In this document: piece by piece, positions 26,578 to 36,663 of the stretch
How the letters are laid out: each line of letters opens with the position of its first letter
How positions within the stretch are numbered: position 1 is the first letter of the stretch
DNA from: Roseicella sp. DB1501
GTDB lineage: Bacteria; Pseudomonadota; Alphaproteobacteria; Acetobacterales; Acetobacteraceae
Direction: 5' to 3'
Length of the DNA: 64,000 nt
Assembly (NCBI RefSeq): GCF_013112485.1
Contig: NZ_JABFHG010000004.1
Span: 1 to 64,000, forward strand
Notes under the pieces: generated by a model
Told to the model about the DNA's origin: nothing
What the model saw: only the letters and a program-made list of their open reading frames with translations
The model's database searches: none
Program-made: the position numbers and the translations under genes

Positions 26578-27066
26578 TCATGATGGGTCGCGCAGGTCCC
26601 GCAGCTCGATGCGCTCGATCATCCTGGCCGAGCGGGCCGGCCGCAGCTCGCCGGGGACGACGAGGCGGAAGGGGCCCTCCTCCGGCCCGAGCGGCCCGTC
26701 CGCGCGGCGATCGGCGAGCAACACGCCGCCCGGCCGCAGCGTCGGGTCGGTCTCGGCCAGGGAAAGGCTCACGACATAGCCGTCCCGGCTGCGGGCGACG
26801 ACGACGAGGGCGAGCGCCGGCCCGCGCAGCGCCTGGCCCTGCGGCGCGCCCAGCTGGGCGAGCAGGGCGCCGAGCGGCACGCCCTCGAAGCTCGCGGCGG
26901 GATGGCCGGGCGCCTCCAGCCGCCGCGCCTCGTGCGGCATGGCGGCGATCTCCGCGGCGGTCAGCGTGACCTCCCGCCCATCGGTGCCGCGCAGCAAGAG
27001 CGACTGCGCCAGCGCCGGGGCGGGCGCTGCCAGGCCGAGCGCGAGGAGCAGCAGGGCCCGCCGCAC
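26578..27066 (-). CDS. Small exported molybdopterin-oxidoreductase-fold protein
   Basis: About 162 residues start at GTG 27066, six bases past the RND permease stop, with a signal peptide RRALLLLALGLAAPAPALAQ. The mature part (LRGTDGREVTLTAAEIAAMP...SFEGVPLGALLAQLG...VVVARSRDGYVVSLSLAETDP...GPFRLVVPGELRPARSARMIERIELRDL) matches the short oxidoreductase molybdopterin-binding-domain family. It contains no cysteine, so the usual Moco-ligating Cys is absent and the protein may not be an enzyme. The close coupling to the efflux genes is unexplained. Confidence 0.75.
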   Translation of the reverse strand: MRRALLLLALGLAAPAPALAQSLLLRGTDGREVTLTAAEIAAMPHEARRLEAPGHPAASFEGVPLGALLAQLGAPQGQALRGPALALVVVARSRDGYVVSLSLAETDPTLRPGGVLLADRRADGPLGPEEGPFRLVVPGELRPARSARMIERIELRDLRDPS

Positions 27067-27071
27067 CGCCC

Positions 27072-30000
27072 TTATCCCGCGGCCGTGGGGGCGTGGCCGC
27101 CGGGCTTCGGCCCATCCCCATGGCCGCCGGCGCCGGGCCCACCGGGCGGATGCACGCCGAACCAGGATTTCACCTTCTCGCGTGTCCATTGGAAGGTCAC
27201 GTAGAGCATCGGGATCATGAAGATGCCGACGATGGAGGCGGCGAGCATGCCGCCGAAGACCGGCGTGCCCACCGCCCGGCGCGAGAGCATGGCCGCGCCG
27301 GTCGCCGTCACCAGCGGCAGCAGGCCGAGGCAGAAGGCGATCGAGGTCATCATGACGGCGCGGAACCTCAGCCGCGACCCTTCGATCGCCGCGTCCCGGA
27401 TCGACATCCCGCGCTCGCGCGCCTCCTTGGCGAATTCGATGATCAGGATGCCGTTCTTGGCCGCCAGCGCGATCAGCACGACCAGCCCGATCTGGGCATA
27501 GACGTCGAGGCTGAGGCCGGCGATCAGGATCGCCAGGAAGGAGCCGAGGCCGCCGACCACGACGGACATCAGCACCGGGACCGGGATGGTCCAACTCTCA
27601 TAGAGCGCGACGAGGAAGAGGTAGGCGAAGAGCACGGCAAGCGCGACCACGTAGATGGTCTGCCCGGCCGCCAGCTTCTCCTGATAGGCGGTGCCGGTCC
27701 ATTCGAAGCTGTAGCCCGCCGGCAGCACCTGCCGCGAAAGCTGCTCCATCGCGGCCAGCGCGTCGCCCGAGGAGATGCCGGCGCGCGGCGAGCCGTTGAT
27801 CAGCACCGCGCGGTAGTTGTTGTACCGGCTGATGGTCTGCGGCCCGACCACGATCCGGACATCGGCCAGGGCGCGCAGCGGCACCATGTCGCCCTTGCTG
27901 CTGCGCACACGGATGCGCCAGATGTCGGAGATGTCGTCGCGGTCCTTCGCCTCGGCCTGGATGTTCACCTGCCAGGTGCGGCCGAACAGGTTGAGGTCGT
28001 TGACGTAATAACCGCCGAGCGAGGCCTGCAGCGCCTGGAAGATGGAGCTGATCGGCACGCCGAGCGCCTGCGCCTTGTCCCGGTCCACATCGAGATAGAG
28101 CGAGGGCGTGGAGGCGGAGAAGGTCGAGAAGACCTGCTGCAGCCGCGGGTCCTGGTTGGCGGCGACGATCAGCCCGAGCATGGCGCTGCCGAGCTCCGCC
28201 GGGTCGCGGCCCTGCAGGTCCTGCAGCTGGTACTCGAAGCCGCCGCCGGTGCCGAGGCCGATGATCGGCGGCAGGTTGAAGGCGACGACATTGGCGGTAC
28301 GCACCGCCGCGCCGGCGCCGAAGACCCGGCCGATGGAGGCGAAGACCGAATCGCCCGGGCTGGTCCGCTGATCGAAGGGCTTCAGCCGCGCCACCATGAA
28401 GGCGGAGTTGGACTGGGCGCCCTGGTCGATCAGGCTGAAGCCGACGATCGAGAGCACGTTCTCCACTGCCGGGATCTGCTTGAGGATGCCCTCCACCTGC
28501 TCGACCGCCGCGCGGGTGCGGGAGAGCGAGGCGGCCTGCGGCAGCTGCACCTGCACGAAGAAGGTGCCCTGGTCCTCCTGCGGCAGGAAGCCCTGCGGCG
28601 TCTTGGAGCCGATGGCGAAGATGCCGAAGGCGATGGCGGCCGTGATGGCGAGGGAGACGACCGAGATGCGCACGATCCGCCGCACCACCGCCGCATAGCC
28701 GTCCCGCACCTTGTCGATGCCGCGCAGCACGTACTTGATCGGCCCGCGCTTCGGCCCGGTATGCCGGAGGAACAGCACGCAGAGGGCCGGCGAGAGGGTC
28801 AGCGCGTTGATGGCCGAGATCACCATCGCCGCCGAGATGGTCACCGCGAACTGCCGGAACAGCACGCCCGAGAGGCCCGGGATGAAGGCGATTGGGACGA
28901 AGACCGAGAGCAGCACCAGGGTGATGGCGATGATCGGCGCCGTGATCTCGTTCATCGCCTGCTTGACGGCCTGGTTCGGCGTCCAGTCCGGGTGTTCCTC
29001 CATCACCCGCTCGACATTCTCCACCACCACGATGGCGTCGTCGACGACGATGCCGATGGCCAGCACCATGCCGAGGAGCGAGATGGTGTTGGCGCTGTAG
29101 CCGATGGCCAGCAGGATGGCGAAGGAGCCGATCAGGCTGACCGGCACGGCGATGGTCGGGATCAGCGTCGCCCGCAGCGAGCCGAGGAAGAGGTAGACGA
29201 CGATGACGACGAGGATGAAGGCCTCGAGCAGCGTCTTGATCACCTCGTGGATCGTGTCGACCACGAAGGTGGTGCTGTCATAGAGCACCTGGGCCCTCAA
29301 CCCTTCCGGGAAGCGCGTGCCCAGCTGGTCGAGCGTCTTGTTCATCGCGTTCGCGACCGTCACGGCGTTCGCGCCCGGCGACAGGTAGACGCCCATCGTC
29401 ACGGCCGGCTGGCCGTTGAGCCGCGACACCGTATCCATGCTCTGGGCGCCCAGCTCGACCCGCGCGACATCGCGGATGCGCAGCGCCGATCCGTCCGGAT
29501 TGGCCCGGAGGATGATGTTGCCGAACTGCTCGGGGGTGATCAGGCGCCCGAGCGTCTGGATGTTCATCTGGATCTGCTGCGTGTCGGGCATCGGCTGGCC
29601 GCCGATGCGGCCGACCGCCGCCTGGACGTTCTGGCTCTGGATCGCGGTGATCAGGTCCTGCGGCGTCAGGTTCAGGTTGGTCAGCCGGTCGATCTCGAAC
29701 CAAATCCGCATCGAGTAGTCGAGCCTGCCGAACAGGTTCACCTGACCGACGCCCGGCACCCGCGCCATGGTGTCGATCATGTTGATCGTGGCGTAGTTCG
29801 ACAGGTAGATCGGGTTGTGGTCCGGGTTGGTTGAGGTCAGCGCGACGAATTGCAGCACCGAGGAGGACTGCTTGCGCACGATCAGCCCGGAGCGCTGCAC
29901 CTCCTGCGGCAGGCGTGCGAGATTGGCCTGGATGCGGTTGTTGACGTTGACGGTGTTGATGTCGGCGTTGGTGCCGAGGGCGAAGCTGACGCTGAGCTGG

Positions 30001-30266
30001 TAGGTGCCATCATTGGCGCTGTTCGAGCGCATGTAGATCATGTTCTCGACGCCGTTGACGGCGCTTTCGATGATCTGCCCGACGGTCGCCTCCACGACCG
30101 CGGCCGAGGCGCCCGGATAGGTGGCCTGCACGGAAACCTGGGGCGGGACGATGTCCGGGAACTGCGCAACCGGGATGCGCAGCAGCGCGAGGGCGCCGGC
30201 CAGGGTCGTCACGATGGCGATGACGATCGCCAGCCGCGGCCGGTCGACGAAAACACCAGAGATCAT
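27072..30266 (-). CDS. RND efflux permease of the HAE1 (AcrB/MexB) family
   Basis: The 1064-residue protein has the AcrB architecture: short N-terminal cytosolic start [19 protein letters not shown], helix 1, a large porter domain ([17 protein letters not shown]), helices 2-6 including the proton-relay Asp pair in [17 protein letters not shown], a second porter domain, and a C-terminal helix bundle ([31 protein letters not shown]). It extrudes hydrophobic or amphiphilic compounds using the proton gradient. It is seven bases after the membrane fusion gene, while an outer-membrane TolC-type gene is not in this cluster. Confidence 0.95.
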   Translation of the reverse strand: MISGVFVDRPRLAIVIAIVTTLAGALALLRIPVAQFPDIVPPQVSVQATYPGASAAVVEATVGQIIESAVNGVENMIYMRSNSANDGTYQLSVSFALGTNADINTVNVNNRIQANLARLPQEVQRSGLIVRKQSSSVLQFVALTSTNPDHNPIYLSNYATINMIDTMARVPGVGQVNLFGRLDYSMRIWFEIDRLTNLNLTPQDLITAIQSQNVQAAVGRIGGQPMPDTQQIQMNIQTLGRLITPEQFGNIILRANPDGSALRIRDVARVELGAQSMDTVSRLNGQPAVTMGVYLSPGANAVTVANAMNKTLDQLGTRFPEGLRAQVLYDSTTFVVDTIHEVIKTLLEAFILVVIVVYLFLGSLRATLIPTIAVPVSLIGSFAILLAIGYSANTISLLGMVLAIGIVVDDAIVVVENVERVMEEHPDWTPNQAVKQAMNEITAPIIAITLVLLSVFVPIAFIPGLSGVLFRQFAVTISAAMVISAINALTLSPALCVLFLRHTGPKRGPIKYVLRGIDKVRDGYAAVVRRIVRISVVSLAITAAIAFGIFAIGSKTPQGFLPQEDQGTFFVQVQLPQAASLSRTRAAVEQVEGILKQIPAVENVLSIVGFSLIDQGAQSNSAFMVARLKPFDQRTSPGDSVFASIGRVFGAGAAVRTANVVAFNLPPIIGLGTGGGFEYQLQDLQGRDPAELGSAMLGLIVAANQDPRLQQVFSTFSASTPSLYLDVDRDKAQALGVPISSIFQALQASLGGYYVNDLNLFGRTWQVNIQAEAKDRDDISDIWRIRVRSSKGDMVPLRALADVRIVVGPQTISRYNNYRAVLINGSPRAGISSGDALAAMEQLSRQVLPAGYSFEWTGTAYQEKLAAGQTIYVVALAVLFAYLFLVALYESWTIPVPVLMSVVVGGLGSFLAILIAGLSLDVYAQIGLVVLIALAAKNGILIIEFAKEARERGMSIRDAAIEGSRLRFRAVMMTSIAFCLGLLPLVTATGAAMLSRRAVGTPVFGGMLAASIVGIFMIPMLYVTFQWTREKVKSWFGVHPPGGPGAGGHGDGPKPGGHAPTAAG

Positions 30267-30272
30267 CGCGGT

Positions 30273-31475
30273 TCAGCCCTGCCGGCCGGCGGGTGCAGCG
30301 GCCGGAGCCCCGGCGGGGCGACCTCCTGGCGCGCCGCCGGGCGGTTGGCCGACGGGCGCCGCATTCACTTCCTGGCCCGGGCGGACGCGCTGCAGCCCTT
30401 CGGCGATCACCGTCTCGCCGCCCTGCAACCCATCCTCGATCACCACTTGCGCGTCGATCGACTGACCGAGCCGCACCGCGCGGCGCTGCGCCTTCTTGTC
30501 GGCATCCACGATCATGACGTAGTTGCCGCCCTGGTCCTGCAGCACCGCGGCGCGGGGCAGGACGATGGCCTGCACCGGCTCGGCGCCCTCGACGAAGACG
30601 TTGACGAACTGGCCGTCGATCAGCTCGCGGTCGCCCGCGCCGCCGGCCGCCACCTCCTGGCGCCGGGGGTTGGGGATCAGGGCGCGGATCAGCAGGCTGT
30701 CGGTGGTGCGGTCGATCTGGGTGTCGATGAACTCGACGCGTCCCTTCTCGGGGTAGAGCCGCCCATCGGTGGTGCGGATGCGGATCACCACGGCATTCAC
30801 GCCGCCGCGCGGCTCGTAGCGGTTGCGCAGCTCGACCGCGGCGCGGGCGCTGACCGTGAAGACCACGCGCATCGGGTCCTGGCTGACGATCACCGCCAGC
30901 GGATCGGTCAGCTGCGGCGAGACGACGTTGCCCGGCGTGTAGGTGGCGCGACCGATCTTGCCGTCGATGGGCGAGATGATGTCAGTATACCCCAGGTTGA
31001 TCTCCGCCGTGCGCAATTGCGCCTGGGCTGCGAGGAGCTGGGCATTCGCCGTCCGCTCCTGGGCCTGGGCGTTGTCGAGCGTCACCTGCGGGCCGTAGCC
31101 GGTCTGGCGGAGATCCTTGGCCCGGACCAGGGCGATGCGGGCATTCTCGAGCTGCGCCTGGGCCGAGGCGACATTCGCCTGCGCCTGCTGCACCGCCGCC
31201 TCGAAGGGCGGCTTCTCGATGCGGAACAGCACGTCGCCGGCCTTGACCTCCTGCCCCTCGGTGAAGGCGCGTTCCTGCAGGAAGCCGGTGACGCGGGCCC
31301 GCACCTCGACCCGGTTCACCGCCTCGATCCGGCCGGTGAACTCCGAACTCTCGGTGACCGGCTTCTTCTCCGCCGTCATGACGCCAACCGCAGGCGGCCC
31401 CTGCGGGCCGAACTGCGCGAGGGCCGGCGCCTCGGCAAGCAGAAGAAGCATCAGGGCGAGCGGAAGGAGACGCAT
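30273..31475 (-). CDS. RND efflux periplasmic adaptor (membrane fusion protein)
   Basis: The protein of about 400 residues has a signal peptide (MRLLPLALMLLLLAEAPALAQ), a lipoyl-like first half (VEVRARVTGFLQERAFTEGQEVKAGDVLFRIE), an alpha-helical hairpin rich in Gln/Ala (AAVQQAQANVASAQAQLENARIAL), and the beta-barrel part DGKIGRATYTPGNVVSP. The C-terminus is a Gly/Pro/Ala-rich tail. It links the inner-membrane permease to an outer-membrane channel. I chose ATG 31475 for its signal peptide; ATG 31487 is also in frame. Confidence 0.93.
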   Translation of the reverse strand: MRLLPLALMLLLLAEAPALAQFGPQGPPAVGVMTAEKKPVTESSEFTGRIEAVNRVEVRARVTGFLQERAFTEGQEVKAGDVLFRIEKPPFEAAVQQAQANVASAQAQLENARIALVRAKDLRQTGYGPQVTLDNAQAQERTANAQLLAAQAQLRTAEINLGYTDIISPIDGKIGRATYTPGNVVSPQLTDPLAVIVSQDPMRVVFTVSARAAVELRNRYEPRGGVNAVVIRIRTTDGRLYPEKGRVEFIDTQIDRTTDSLLIRALIPNPRRQEVAAGGAGDRELIDGQFVNVFVEGAEPVQAIVLPRAAVLQDQGGNYVMIVDADKKAQRRAVRLGQSIDAQVVIEDGLQGGETVIAEGLQRVRPGQEVNAAPVGQPPGGAPGGRPAGAPAAAPAGRQG

Positions 31476-31646
31476 GCAATGGGGCATCCGGCGATGAGGC
31501 GGCGCATACTGCACCAGCTAAGTCGGCTTTGGCAGGTGGGCCATCCGGGCCGGTAGCGCAAGCCGGGGCCGCTGCCATGGCATGCCGCCCACCGCCGCTC
31601 AACCCTCCGTCTTGCCGGCTCCGGCCTCCGGCGGCAGGCTGCGGGC

Positions 31647-32552
31647 ATGTGGTTCAGCCCGCCGCGGCCGCTGCCGGTCCGCACCTTCGCGCGCCTGCCC
31701 GAGGCGCATCGCCGCCCGCGCCGCACCGCCTGGTCGGATGCGAATCGGGGCGGGGCCGCGATCGACAGCTTCCTCGAGGGGCCTTGCTTCGATGCCGCAG
31801 GTCATTTCCTCGTCACCGACATCCCGAACGGCCGCATCTTCCGCGTCGGCCCACAGGCCTGGGACCTGGTCGCCGAGTATGAGGGCTGGCCGAACGGCAT
31901 GGCTCGCGGGCCGGCCCAGGGCGCGCATGCCGGCGCGCTGCTGATCACCGACTACCGCCATGGGCTGCTGAGCCTCGATCCGGCGACGGGCGCCGTCGCG
32001 CCGGTGCTGGAGACGGTTCTGTCCGAGGGGTTCCGGGGGCTGAACGACCTGGTGGTGGACGCCGCCGGCGCCATCCTCTTCACCGACCAGGGACAGACCG
32101 GGCTGCAGGACCCGAGCGGCCGGGTCTTCCGCCTCTGGCCCGATGGCCGGCTGGATCGGCTGATCGGCAACGGCCCGAGTCCCAACGGCATCGCGCTCAA
32201 TCGCGCCGGGACGCATTGCTACGTGGCGATGACGCGGAGCTGCGAGGTCTGGCGCTTCGCCCTGCGGCCCGACGCTCAGGTGGGGAAGGCGAATTGCTTC
32301 GCCCGCCTGCCCCCCGGCACCAGCGGCCCGGACGGCATGGCAGTGGATGCCAAGGACCGGCTCTTCATCGCCAATCCCGGCCATGGCCAGGTCTGGGGCC
32401 TCGACGCCCATGGCCAGGTGCTGTTCCAGCTGGATTGCACCGGGCATGGGCGGATGCCGACCAATTGCTGCTTCGCCCCGGACGGCACGACGCTGCTGAT
32501 CACCGAGAGCGAATCCGGCCAGGTGCTGGCCGCTGAGATCCCGCCGGGCTGA
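31647..32552 (+). CDS. SMP-30/gluconolactonase/LRE-family protein
   Basis: The 301-residue protein is a six-bladed beta-propeller of the SMP-30 family. It has FLEGPCFDAAGHFLVTDIPNGRIFRV (metal Glu), GLNDLVVDAAGAILFTDQGQTG (metal Asn/Asp region), GPSPNGIALNRAGTHCYVA and SGPDGMAVDAKDRLFIANPGHG (metal Asp). Family members hydrolyse sugar lactones with a divalent metal. It is divergent from the efflux operon and convergent with the TRAP transporter, whose end is 28 bases away across a short repeat. A role with the neighbouring transporter is possible but unproven. Confidence 0.88.
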   Translation: MWFSPPRPLPVRTFARLPEAHRRPRRTAWSDANRGGAAIDSFLEGPCFDAAGHFLVTDIPNGRIFRVGPQAWDLVAEYEGWPNGMARGPAQGAHAGALLITDYRHGLLSLDPATGAVAPVLETVLSEGFRGLNDLVVDAAGAILFTDQGQTGLQDPSGRVFRLWPDGRLDRLIGNGPSPNGIALNRAGTHCYVAMTRSCEVWRFALRPDAQVGKANCFARLPPGTSGPDGMAVDAKDRLFIANPGHGQVWGLDAHGQVLFQLDCTGHGRMPTNCCFAPDGTTLLITESESGQVLAAEIPPG

Positions 32553-32576
32553 TGCGCCCGGCGTTTGAGGGGCATC
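32551..32576 (+). repeat. Short intergenic repeat core in a convergent gap
   Basis: GATGCGCCCGGCGTTTGAGG continues GGCATC, so GATGC and GCATC flank the core. It overlaps the lactonase stop and nearly fills the 28-bp gap to the convergent TRAP gene. The same core recurs at 55213 and 57610. Confidence 0.6.
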
Positions 32577-32580
32577 GGAA

Positions 32581-34449
32581 TCAGAGGAAGCCGATCGAGA
32601 TCCAGGGCACCGCGGCGATGACGATGGTGCCGATGAGCAGCGCCAGCATGTAGCCCCAGATCGGCCGCATGCCCTCGTCCGGGTGGATGCGGCTGATGGC
32701 GCAGGCGGCGTAGTAGCCGACGCCGAAGGGCGGCGCGAAGAGGCCGATGCCCATGGCGAGGATCACCACCATGGCGTAGTGCACCTCGTGCACCCCCATG
32801 GTCCGGGCGATGGGGAAGAGCAGCGGCCCGAACAGCACGATGGCCGGGATGCCCTCCAGCACGCTGCCGAGGATGACGAAGGCGAGGATGGAGACGGCGA
32901 GGAAGCTGGCCTGCCCGCCCGGCAGCGCCGCCATGGCGGTGGCCAGGTCGCGCGAGAAGCCCGATTGCGTCAGCGCCCAGGCCATGCCGGTCGCGGCGCC
33001 GATGATCAGCAGGATGGCGCCCGAGAGCGAGGCGGTCTCGACCAGGATTGGCCCCAGCCGGCGCCAGTCGAACTGACGGTAGATCAGCAAGCCGGCGAGC
33101 GCGCCGTAGGCGATGCCGATGGTCGAGACCTCGGTCGCCGTCGCCACGCCCTCGATGACCGCGGCGCGGATCAGGAAGGGCAGGGCAAGCGCCGGCAGGG
33201 CGATGACGAAGCTGCGCAGGATCTCCCCGGCCGGCGGCATGGCGGCGCGGGCCGCGCCCCCGCCGCGGTGCCGCCAGCGCACGACGAGGCCGAGCACCAG
33301 GGCAAGCACCGCCCCCGGCAGCAGCCCGCCGGTGAAGAGCGCGCCGATCGAGACGCCGGTGACCGAGCCGATGGTGATCAGCACGAGGGAGGGCGGGATG
33401 GTCTCGGTCTGCGCGCCGGTCGCCGCCAGCAGCGCCACCAGGTCACCCGGCTTGGCGCCGCGCTCGCGCATCTCGGGGAAGAGCACCGGCGCGACGGCCG
33501 CCATGTCGGCCGCCTTGGCCCCCGAGATGCCGGAGACGAGGTACATCGCCCCGATCAGCACATAGGAGAGGCCGCCACGCACATGGCCGAGCAGGTTCGC
33601 CAGGAAGCGGATCATCGCCCGCGCCATGCCCGTCATCTCGATCAGGCTGCCGAGGAAGATGAAGAGCGGCACGGCGAGCAGGATGAGGTGCGACATGCCC
33701 TCATCCATCCGCCCGACCACCACCATGATCGGCACCCGCGTGGTCAGCGCCAGGTAGCCGAAGGTGGCAAGGCCGAAGCAGAAGGCGATAGGCACCCCGG
33801 CGAGCACCGTCGCCGCCACCAGCCCGACAAAGAAGATCAGCAGGTTGAGGTTGCCGAGCGGCGCGAGCACCGGGCCAGCCAGCCAGAACCCGCCGGCGAC
33901 AGCCAGGACCAGCGCCAGGGCGCCGAGCACCCGGCCGGCGCCGCCGAGGCGCAGCAGGCGCGAGACCGCCATCAGCAGCATCAGGCCGAGGCCGGTCGGC
34001 AGGGCGGCGGCGCGCCAGCTTCCCGGGATCTCGAGCGCCGGGGTGGTGATGAAGCTCTCCTCGACGGCGTAGTCGATCGCCGGATGCAGCAGGAGCAGCA
34101 GGAAGAGGATCGGCGCCGCGACGGCGAGCGCCTCCAGCATCCCGCGCAGGGCCGGCGGGGCGCGCGTCGCCAGCGCCGTCATGCGCATGTGCTCGCCGCG
34201 CCGGAAGGCGACCACCGCGCCGAGCATGGCGAGCCAGAGGAAGAGGATGGAGGCGAGCTCGTCCGACCAGACCAGCGAGTTGTGGAAGACGTAGCGGGCC
34301 ATGACGCCGGCCAGCAGAACCACCGTCTCGACCGCGACCAGCAGGCCGGCCGCGGCCTCCACCGCCAGGCCGAGCCCGGCCTCGGCCTGGCCGAGCCGCC
34401 GCCGCAGGCCGGACGGTGCCGCCGGCGTCATCTCCTCCGCCGCCTGCAT
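32581..34449 (-). CDS. TRAP transporter permease, fused DctQ-DctM
   Basis: The 622-residue protein joins a four-helix DctQ-like small subunit (about 1-190: VMARYVFHNSLVWSDELASILFLWLAMLGAVVAFRRGEHMRM) to a twelve-helix DctM-like large subunit (about 200-622: FFVGLVAATVLAGVPIAF, LFIFLGSLIEMTGMA, SGISGAKAADMAAVAPVLFPEM). It takes up a carboxylate-type solute with Na+ or H+ using the periplasmic protein encoded four bases upstream. Fused QM permeases are known in the TRAP family. The operon ends convergently with the lactonase gene. Confidence 0.93.
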   Translation of the reverse strand: MQAAEEMTPAAPSGLRRRLGQAEAGLGLAVEAAAGLLVAVETVVLLAGVMARYVFHNSLVWSDELASILFLWLAMLGAVVAFRRGEHMRMTALATRAPPALRGMLEALAVAAPILFLLLLLHPAIDYAVEESFITTPALEIPGSWRAAALPTGLGLMLLMAVSRLLRLGGAGRVLGALALVLAVAGGFWLAGPVLAPLGNLNLLIFFVGLVAATVLAGVPIAFCFGLATFGYLALTTRVPIMVVVGRMDEGMSHLILLAVPLFIFLGSLIEMTGMARAMIRFLANLLGHVRGGLSYVLIGAMYLVSGISGAKAADMAAVAPVLFPEMRERGAKPGDLVALLAATGAQTETIPPSLVLITIGSVTGVSIGALFTGGLLPGAVLALVLGLVVRWRHRGGGAARAAMPPAGEILRSFVIALPALALPFLIRAAVIEGVATATEVSTIGIAYGALAGLLIYRQFDWRRLGPILVETASLSGAILLIIGAATGMAWALTQSGFSRDLATAMAALPGGQASFLAVSILAFVILGSVLEGIPAIVLFGPLLFPIARTMGVHEVHYAMVVILAMGIGLFAPPFGVGYYAACAISRIHPDEGMRPIWGYMLALLIGTIVIAAVPWISIGFL

Positions 34450-34453
34450 GGCG

Positions 34454-35464
34454 TCAGGTCAGCGCGCCGGTCGATTGCTCCAGGATCGCCCAGGCCTCGT
34501 CGCCGTAGCGCTGCTTCCACTGCGCATAGAAGCCCGCCTTCTTCAGCGCCTCGCGGAAGGGGCCGGTCTCGGGCTGGTTGAAGGCGAGGCCCTGCTTCTC
34601 CAGCTCGGCCTTCAGGCCGGCATTCAGCTTCGCCACATCCGCCCGCTCCGCCACCGCGGCGGCGTTCCAGTTCTTCGCCACCGCCTCCTGCGCGTCCTTC
34701 GGCAGCGCCACCCAGGACCGGCGGTTCCCGAGCATCCAGAAGCCATCCCACATGTGGTTGGTGAGGGAGCAGTATTTCTGCACCTCGTACAGCTTCGCGG
34801 TGGAGATGATGGCCAGCGGGTTCTCCTGCCCGTCGACGACCCGGGTCTGCAGGGCGGAATAGACCTCGGAGAAATTGATGCTGGTCGGCGCCGCGCCGAA
34901 GGCCTGGAAGAGCGAGGTCCAGAGCGGGCTCACCGGCACCCGGATCTTGAAGCCGCGCAGGTCCTCGGGCGAGGCGATCGGCTTGGTTGAGGTGGTGATC
35001 TGGCGGAAGCCGTTGTCCCAGATCTTGTCCATGACGACGAGGCCGGCCTTGCCGATCTGGGCGCGGATATGGGCGCCGAGCGGGCCGTCCATCGCCCGCC
35101 AGACCGCATCGTAATCGGGGAAGGCGAAGCCGAGGCCGTTGATCGAGGCGGGCGGCACCAGGGTAGCGAGGATCAGGCCGGAGAGGGTGAAGAACTCGAT
35201 GGCGCCCGAGCGTACCTGGCTCAGCATGTCGGTGTCCGAGCCGAGCTGGTTGTTCGGGAAGATCTGGATCTCGACCTTGCCGCCGGTCTCCTCCTTGATC
35301 CGCGCCGCCGCCTCCTTGGCGCGGACATTCATGGGATGGGCGTCGGGCAGGTTGTTCGCGTATTTGTAGGTGAACTCGGCCGCATGGGCCGGGTGCGCGA
35401 GCAGCCCAGGCGCTGCCAGCACAGCCGAGGCACCGAGCAGGCTGCGGCGATCGAGACGGACCAT
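34454..35464 (-). CDS. TRAP transporter substrate-binding protein, DctP family
   Basis: The 336-residue protein has a twin-arginine-like signal (LDRRSLLGASAVLAAPGLLAHPAHAA) and the DctP fold (YKYANNLPDAHPMNVRAKEAAARIKEETGGKVEIQIFPNNQLGSD, LRGFKIRVP with the ligand Arg, INFSEVYSALQTRVVDGQENP). It delivers the solute to the fused permease downstream. The solute is not evident from sequence. A divergent PPC/DUF296 gene starts 207 bp away, so the two may share a control region. Confidence 0.93.
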   Translation of the reverse strand: MVRLDRRSLLGASAVLAAPGLLAHPAHAAEFTYKYANNLPDAHPMNVRAKEAAARIKEETGGKVEIQIFPNNQLGSDTDMLSQVRSGAIEFFTLSGLILATLVPPASINGLGFAFPDYDAVWRAMDGPLGAHIRAQIGKAGLVVMDKIWDNGFRQITTSTKPIASPEDLRGFKIRVPVSPLWTSLFQAFGAAPTSINFSEVYSALQTRVVDGQENPLAIISTAKLYEVQKYCSLTNHMWDGFWMLGNRRSWVALPKDAQEAVAKNWNAAAVAERADVAKLNAGLKAELEKQGLAFNQPETGPFREALKKAGFYAQWKQRYGDEAWAILEQSTGALT

Positions 35465-35671
35465 CTGGTGTTTCCCCCAAGTGCATTCGGTGGGGGAGGC
35501 TCTTCGGTCCGCCGGCCCGAGCTGGATGCTCCCGCTGGCGTGCTCCCCCGGCCATGGCGTGGACTGCCGGTGCGGCGGGTCTTAGACCATGTCGTGCAAG
35601 GCGGCGAGGCGGTATTTTGCACGCCCCGGAGGGGGCCGAAGAAGGGGCCGCGGACGGGGAGGAACCGTATC

Positions 35672-36550
35672 ATGACCCAGCCATCCCCCCTGTCGCGCGC
35701 GCCATTCCTGGCGCAGCCCGGGCTGGCGCTGCAGCCCCGGCTGCTCTGCCTGCCCGCCCGGAGCCAGGCGCTCGATCTGATCCTGCCGCCGGGGGCGAGC
35801 CTGCTGCAGGCGGTGGCGGCGCCGCTCCTGCGGGCCGGCTTCTCCAGCGCCGTGCTGGAGCTGCGGGGCGGCCGCTGCGATCCCTTCGCCTATGTGCTGC
35901 CGGCCCACGCGCCCGATGCGCGCCACGCGGCCTGGTACAGCGCCCCGCATGCGCCGGCGGGCGGCGCCCGGCTGGAGCGGGCCTGCGTGACCTTCGGCAC
36001 GCGCGACGGCGCGGCATGGCTGCACTGCCATGCGATCTGGGAAGAGGGCGAGGGCCGCCGCGCCGGCCATGTGCTGCCCGAGGAGACGATCCTCCAGGCT
36101 CCGGTCACGGCGCGGGCCTGGGGCCTGGCCGACGCCGGCTTCGCGGTCGGCGAGGATGCCGAGACGAATTTCAGCCTCTTCCAGCCTGTTGCCATCTCCG
36201 GTCCCCTGTCTGGCCCTGCGGGCGGGCGGCGCGCCCTGGTGCTGCGGCTGCGGCCGAACACCGACATGGTCGCGGCGCTGGAGGAGGCCTGCGCGGCGCA
36301 TGGCTTCGCCGGCGCGGTGCTGCGCGGCGGGGTCGGCAGCCTTGTCGCGCCGCGCTTCCGCGAGGGCGGCGGCACCGAGGACATCGCCACCGAGCTGCTG
36401 GTCACCGGCGGCGGCGTGATGGGGGGCCGCGGCGCGGTGGCCGTCGCGCTCGCCGACATGCGGGGCCGCGTGCATGCCGGCCGGGTGGCGCCGGGCGCCA
36501 ATGCGGTCTGCATCACGGCCGAGCTGGTGCTCGAGGAGCTGCCGGGCTGA
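35672..36550 (+). CDS. PPC (DUF296)-domain protein with two domain copies
   Basis: The 292-residue protein appears to hold two PPC domains. The N-terminal one (about 15-150) includes LILPPGASLLQAVAAPLLRAGFSSAVLELRGG. The C-terminal one (about 165-290) includes LVLRLRPNTDMVAALEEACAAHGFAGAVLRGGVGSLVAPRF and ends in the usual strand pair VHAGRVAPGANAVCITAELVLEEL. The domain occurs in AT-hook plant proteins and in small bacterial proteins of unknown role. Start ATG 35672 follows GGGGAGGAA. It is divergent from the TRAP operon. Confidence 0.82.
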   Translation: MTQPSPLSRAPFLAQPGLALQPRLLCLPARSQALDLILPPGASLLQAVAAPLLRAGFSSAVLELRGGRCDPFAYVLPAHAPDARHAAWYSAPHAPAGGARLERACVTFGTRDGAAWLHCHAIWEEGEGRRAGHVLPEETILQAPVTARAWGLADAGFAVGEDAETNFSLFQPVAISGPLSGPAGGRRALVLRLRPNTDMVAALEEACAAHGFAGAVLRGGVGSLVAPRFREGGGTEDIATELLVTGGGVMGGRGAVAVALADMRGRVHAGRVAPGANAVCITAELVLEELPG

Positions 36551-36663
36551 GGATGGGTCGGCAGCCCGCACCCTGCCCAACCCCCTCTCCCGGGAGACCG
36601 CCCGATGCGCCGATGCGACCGCCTCACCCTCGCTGCGACCTGCCCGGCGGGGCGCGCCTGACC

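Noticed and set aside
27093-29834. Long plus-strand open frame opposite the RND permease
   Set aside because: The sense protein is a clear AcrB homologue. The opposite frame gives a His/Asp/Arg-rich string without domain features.
32683-34581. Plus-strand open frame opposite the TRAP permease
   Set aside because: It is composed mostly of charged residues and Gly with no fold, while the minus strand encodes an evident membrane protein.
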